From Polyangium spumosum (GTDB taxonomy: Bacteria > Myxococcota_A > Polyangia > Polyangiales > Polyangiaceae): 64,000 nucleotides of DNA. The notes under the pieces were generated by a model. The model saw only the letters and a program-made list of their open reading frames with translations. It did not search any database and was not told the DNA's origin. The stretch lies in assembly GCF_009649845.1 (NCBI RefSeq), contig NZ_WJIE01000012.1:1-64000 (forward strand), written 5' to 3'. The translations under genes were made by a program, and so were the position numbers. Each line of letters begins with the position of its first letter. The stretch's first letter is position 1. Below are positions 60,895 to 64,000 of this stretch, one piece after another.

Positions 60895-62031
60895 TCAGCG
60901 CGTCGCGCTCCGGGCGATGACGATCCGCTGAATCTCGCTCGTCCCCTCGTAGATCGTGGTCACGCGCGCGTCGCGCAGGTGACGCTCCACCGCGAAGTCG
61001 CGCACGTAGCCGTAGCCGCCGTGGATCTGCAGCGCGCGCTGGCAGATGCGGTTCGCCGCCTCGCTCGCGTAGAGCTTCGCCATCGCCGCCTCGGCCGAGA
61101 ACGGGCGCCCCATCTCCTTCAGCCACGCCGCGCGCAGCGTGAGCGCACGCGCCGCCTCGAGCTCCGTGCGGCAGTCCGCGAGCGACCACTGGATCGCCTC
61201 GTAGTCGCCGATCGATCGGCCGAACTGCTTGCGCTCGCGGGCGTACTGCGTGGCCTCCTCGAGCGCCGCCGTCGCGATGCCGACGGCCTGCGACGCGATC
61301 CCGATCCGGCCGCCGTCGAGCGCCATCATCGCGATCTTGAAGCCCTCGCCCTCGCTGCCGAGCAACGCGTCCGCCGGCACCTTGCAGTCGTCGAGCGTGA
61401 TCGGCACCGTGTTCGACGCGCGCAGGCCGAGTTTGTCCTCGGGCCGGCCACAACGCAGCCCCGGCGTCCCGCCCTCCACGAGGAACGCGGACAAACCACG
61501 CGTCCCCGGCCCGCCCGTGCGGGCCCAGACCACGAACACGCCTGCCCACGCGCCGTTCGTGATCCACTGCTTCTGCCCGCGCAGCACCCAGCCGTGCTCG
61601 GTCCGCTCGGCCACGGTCCGCATCGAGCCGGGATCGCTGCCGGCCTCGGGCTCGCTCAAAGCGAACGCGCCGGCCGCGTACTCGCCCGCGCAGATCCGCG
61701 GCACGTGACGCTCGCGTTGCGCCTCCGTGCCGAAGCGCGCGATCACCTCCGCGACCATGTTCGTCACGCTCATCGTCACGGCCGTGGAGGCGCACGCGCG
61801 CGCGATCTCCATCATCGCCAGCGCGTACGCCACGACGCCCGCCTCGGCCCCGCCGAGCGCGGCGGGCACGTTCACGCCCATCAAGCCGAGCTCGGCGAGC
61901 CCTCGCAGGACCTCGCGCGGGATGTCCTTGTCTCGATCCAGATCCGCCGCGATGGGCCGGATCACCCGCTCTGCGTAGTCGCGCGCCGTGCGCAGGACGA
62001 GCGCCTCGGTCTCGTTCGGCTCGAGGTCCAT
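60895..62031 (-). CDS. Acyl-CoA dehydrogenase, short/branched-chain type
   Basis: The protein has 378 residues. Family signatures are complete: FALSEPEAGSDPGSM, WVLRGQKQWITNGAWAG, KLGLRASNTVPITLDDCKVP, FGRSIGDYEAIQWSLADC and QIHGGYGYVRDF. The C-terminal IYEGTSEIQRIVIA has the standard catalytic Glu. This is the third acyl-CoA dehydrogenase in the window and the most canonical. It converges with the small membrane protein gene with 9 bp between them. Confidence 0.94.
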   Translation of the reverse strand: MDLEPNETEALVLRTARDYAERVIRPIAADLDRDKDIPREVLRGLAELGLMGVNVPAALGGAEAGVVAYALAMMEIARACASTAVTMSVTNMVAEVIARFGTEAQRERHVPRICAGEYAAGAFALSEPEAGSDPGSMRTVAERTEHGWVLRGQKQWITNGAWAGVFVVWARTGGPGTRGLSAFLVEGGTPGLRCGRPEDKLGLRASNTVPITLDDCKVPADALLGSEGEGFKIAMMALDGGRIGIASQAVGIATAALEEATQYARERKQFGRSIGDYEAIQWSLADCRTELEAARALTLRAAWLKEMGRPFSAEAAMAKLYASEAANRICQRALQIHGGYGYVRDFAVERHLRDARVTTIYEGTSEIQRIVIARSATR

Positions 62032-62041
62032 GGTCAGGCCG

Positions 62042-63538
62042 TTACTGGCACTTCTGCGTGAAATCGCAAGGATCGCCGCCCGCCGCCGTCACGAGCAGGC
62101 TGTACTGCGTGCACGTCCCCTGGGCCCCGAGCTTGCGGTAGACGCGCACGTAGTACTTCGTCGAGTTGTCGTTGCAGTGCGTGGGCTGCGCCCCGGTGTT
62201 GGAGCAAGGCGCCTCGCCCTGGAGCCCGTCGGCCGACTTGCCGTCGACGCACCAGTCGTACGACGTGATCCCCACCCCGCCGCCCGCGGGCGTATCCGTG
62301 CACGCGTCGCCGCGGATCACGTCGATCACGAACTCGTCGTTCGGCGTCGGCGACACGAAGTCGATGCTCACGTGGTACGAGTTCGTCACGTTGCCCTCGG
62401 CCGTGTCGACCGTGTCGAACGACCACACGTCGACGTCACCCGCGCCCCCGAGCGTGCCCGTGATCGTGATGCTGCTCCCGCTCGTGTCGCTCACGCTGCC
62501 CGCGGGCGTCGCGTTCATGCAGAGGTCGTTCGGCTCGCCCATCTCGACCGGACACGTGCAGCCGTCCGCGATGGGGCCGGGCGGGTAGGCGGACCAGCCG
62601 GGCTCGCACGGGCCGAGCTCGCACTTGCCTTGCTCGCTGCAAGCCCACGACGCGTGCGGCGGCACCGGCCCCTCCGCGCTGCAGAGCTCGTTCGGCTCGC
62701 CCTCGTCGATCGCCCCGTCGCAGTCGTCGTCGATGACGTTGCACGCCTCGGCCGCGGGGACCTTCGCCGTGCAGCCCTCGAAATTCCCCGACTCGCCGTT
62801 GCACGTCTCGACGCCCACGCAGGTGCCGAACTGGTTCGAGTTCGAGCAGCCCTTCTCGACGCCGTCCCGCTTCTCGTCGCACCGGCACGAGAACGGCACG
62901 TTGGGCACGCAGAACTTGTAGGCCTGCCCCGGCGGCGGCTTGGTCGTCCCCGCGTCGGGTGCGCCGCCGCCCGCGCCTCCCGCGCCTCCCTCGCCGCCCG
63001 CGCCGCCGCCGCCCGCGTCGTCCCCCGCGCCTGCGTCCGGCACCTCGCCGCCCTGCGTCGGCGGATACTTCGCGCCTTCCATGCACGTGAAGCCGTTCGG
63101 GCACTCGCCGTCCGTCGTGCAATCTCGCGCGCAGAACTTGTCTCCCGCCGGCGCCGTCAAGCACGCGTCCGAGGGGTTCGAGCATTGCAGGAACGTGACG
63201 CACGGCCGGCACTGGGCGCCGAGGTCGGGCACGCAGATCGAGTCGCCGTTGATGATCGCGCAGTACGTGCCGTCGGGACAAGCGGGCGGGCAAGGCACCA
63301 CGCAGTACTTGTTCGGGCCGACGTTCGTGCACTCGCCCTGCTCGCAAGGCGTGTCGTCGTCACAAGGGCCGCCGATCTGGCCCGGAGGAATCCCTCCGCC
63401 GCCCTCGCCGCCCGCGCCGCCGCTGGCGGCGCCTCCCGTGGGTTCGACGTGATTGCCCTGCGCGCACGCCGCGAACAGCGCGGCGACGAACGACCCGATC
63501 AAGACGATCCGCCCATGGTAACGGTGCCCCAAGCTCAT
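62042..63538 (-). CDS. MopE-like Cys-rich surface lipoprotein
   Basis: The protein has 498 residues. The ATG at 63538 opens a signal peptide (RIVLIGSFVAALFAAC) with a lipobox Cys; GAGGAGG lies 10 bases upstream. The mature protein has Gly/Ala-rich linkers, many disulphide-type cysteines and the MopE-type metal-binding motif NVIDDDCDGAIDEG. A beta-sandwich-like C-terminus follows (GDVDVWSFDTVDTAEGNVT). It is probably on the cell surface. It is divergent from the final gene, across about 156 bp. Confidence 0.87.
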   Translation of the reverse strand: MSLGHRYHGRIVLIGSFVAALFAACAQGNHVEPTGGAASGGAGGEGGGGIPPGQIGGPCDDDTPCEQGECTNVGPNKYCVVPCPPACPDGTYCAIINGDSICVPDLGAQCRPCVTFLQCSNPSDACLTAPAGDKFCARDCTTDGECPNGFTCMEGAKYPPTQGGEVPDAGAGDDAGGGGAGGEGGAGGAGGGAPDAGTTKPPPGQAYKFCVPNVPFSCRCDEKRDGVEKGCSNSNQFGTCVGVETCNGESGNFEGCTAKVPAAEACNVIDDDCDGAIDEGEPNELCSAEGPVPPHASWACSEQGKCELGPCEPGWSAYPPGPIADGCTCPVEMGEPNDLCMNATPAGSVSDTSGSSITITGTLGGAGDVDVWSFDTVDTAEGNVTNSYHVSIDFVSPTPNDEFVIDVIRGDACTDTPAGGGVGITSYDWCVDGKSADGLQGEAPCSNTGAQPTHCNDNSTKYYVRVYRKLGAQGTCTQYSLLVTAAGGDPCDFTQKCQ

Positions 63539-63694
63539 CGGACGGCGCCTCCTCGACGACACGAACCTGCCCCGACGCGGGTGGCCCAAAATGGCTCTTC
63601 CCTCCCGCGCAGAGGGCTCCGCCAGGTTAAATGTTTTGCACACCGGGCGTCAAACGCGTAACTGGGAACTCGCCACGGCTCTGCCGCCCCCGCC

Positions 63695-64000
63695 ATGACT
63701 CGCGCCCCTGCTCCCAGGCCCCCCGCGTTCGTCCACGGTGCGCCGTGCGCGGGCCTCGTCGCCCTCGCAGCGCTTTCGGGGTGCACGAGCGCCAAGACCG
63801 AGCCGACGCCGAGCCCGAGCCCCGCCGCAGAGCTGATGCCCCCGGCGCCCCCCGCCGCCGCCCCCGCGCCCGCCCCCGCTTCGGCGTCCGCTGCCGCCGC
63901 ACCCGCACCCGCGCCTGCCCCCGCGCCCGCGGCGCCGCGTATCTGGTCGAAGGGTCGTTTCGCCTGGATTCACCCCCAGCCCGGCGCGAGCCGCGCCTGG
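63695..64000 (+). CDS. Pro/Ala-rich lipoprotein (partial, runs off right edge)
   Basis: The ATG at 63695 starts a frame open to the window end (102 codons). A hydrophobic segment leads to the lipobox LSGC. A Pro/Ala-repeat linker of about 50 residues follows. The last residues, RIWSKGRFAWIHPQPGASRA, recall the start of secreted L,D-transpeptidase-like proteins in myxobacteria, but too little is present to be sure. Confidence 0.72.
   Translation, partial: MTRAPAPRPPAFVHGAPCAGLVALAALSGCTSAKTEPTPSPSPAAELMPPAPPAAAPAPAPASASAAAAPAPAPAPAPAAPRIWSKGRFAWIHPQPGASRAW

Overview
The window reads as high-GC chromosomal DNA of a myxobacterium, most likely Polyangiales. This is inferred from two Ser/Thr kinases, an ECF sigma factor with a membrane-anchored C-terminal extension, an FHA-sigma54 activator, many Cys-rich lipoproteins and overlapping start/stop codons. 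No taxonomic marker is present. A tRNA-Thr(CGU) gene at 41553-41624 divides two different halves.

Left half (1-41.5 kb, accessory). Positions 1-7384 hold two tandem paralogous winged-helix proteins, an ECF sigma factor, a beta-barrel-like protein, two Cys-rich lipoproteins and an FGE-fold lipoprotein. The last is the end of a tightly packed minus-strand operon: TcA toxin subunit (14406-21758), a fused TcB-TcC/RHS subunit (7387-14403), then the FGE-fold gene, with 2 bp between genes. The TcC C-terminus looks like a peptidoglycan-hydrolase-type effector. A caspase-like peptidase gene lies upstream of tcA.

From about 23.5 kb the content is that of an integrative element. It has a sigma-like factor with an AT-hook, a LexA-type winged helix, a zinc-protease-like protein, and a 1571-residue protein joining a DUF3854/Toprim-like region, a P-loop helicase and a family A DNA polymerase. 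It also has a MerR regulator, a broken duplicate of part of the Tc gene, a ribbon-helix-helix/J-domain protein, a second P-loop ATPase, a cysteine-less DUF5131 homologue, a Cro-type repressor, an excisionase-like ORF and a complete tyrosine recombinase. The recombinase gene faces the 3' end of the tRNA gene, as expected for integration at a tRNA. The far end of the element was not recognised. The element appears to carry its own priming, unwinding and synthesis functions, largely on one polypeptide; this fusion is the most notable thing in the window.

Right half (41.7-64 kb, ordinary chromosome). It contains a TauE/SafE permease with a divergent LysR regulator, an FHA-sigma54 activator, an OmpA-type protein overlapping a membrane adenylate cyclase, and a LysM/FecR protein overlapping a Ser/Thr kinase with a receiver-like tail. 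Next come a 43-bp tandem repeat array between convergent genes, three acyl-CoA dehydrogenases, a radical SAM protein, a histidine kinase, a second Ser/Thr kinase, a TPR/PEGA-type protein, a two-domain lipoprotein, a 54-residue membrane peptide, a MopE-like lipoprotein and the start of a Pro/Ala-rich lipoprotein.
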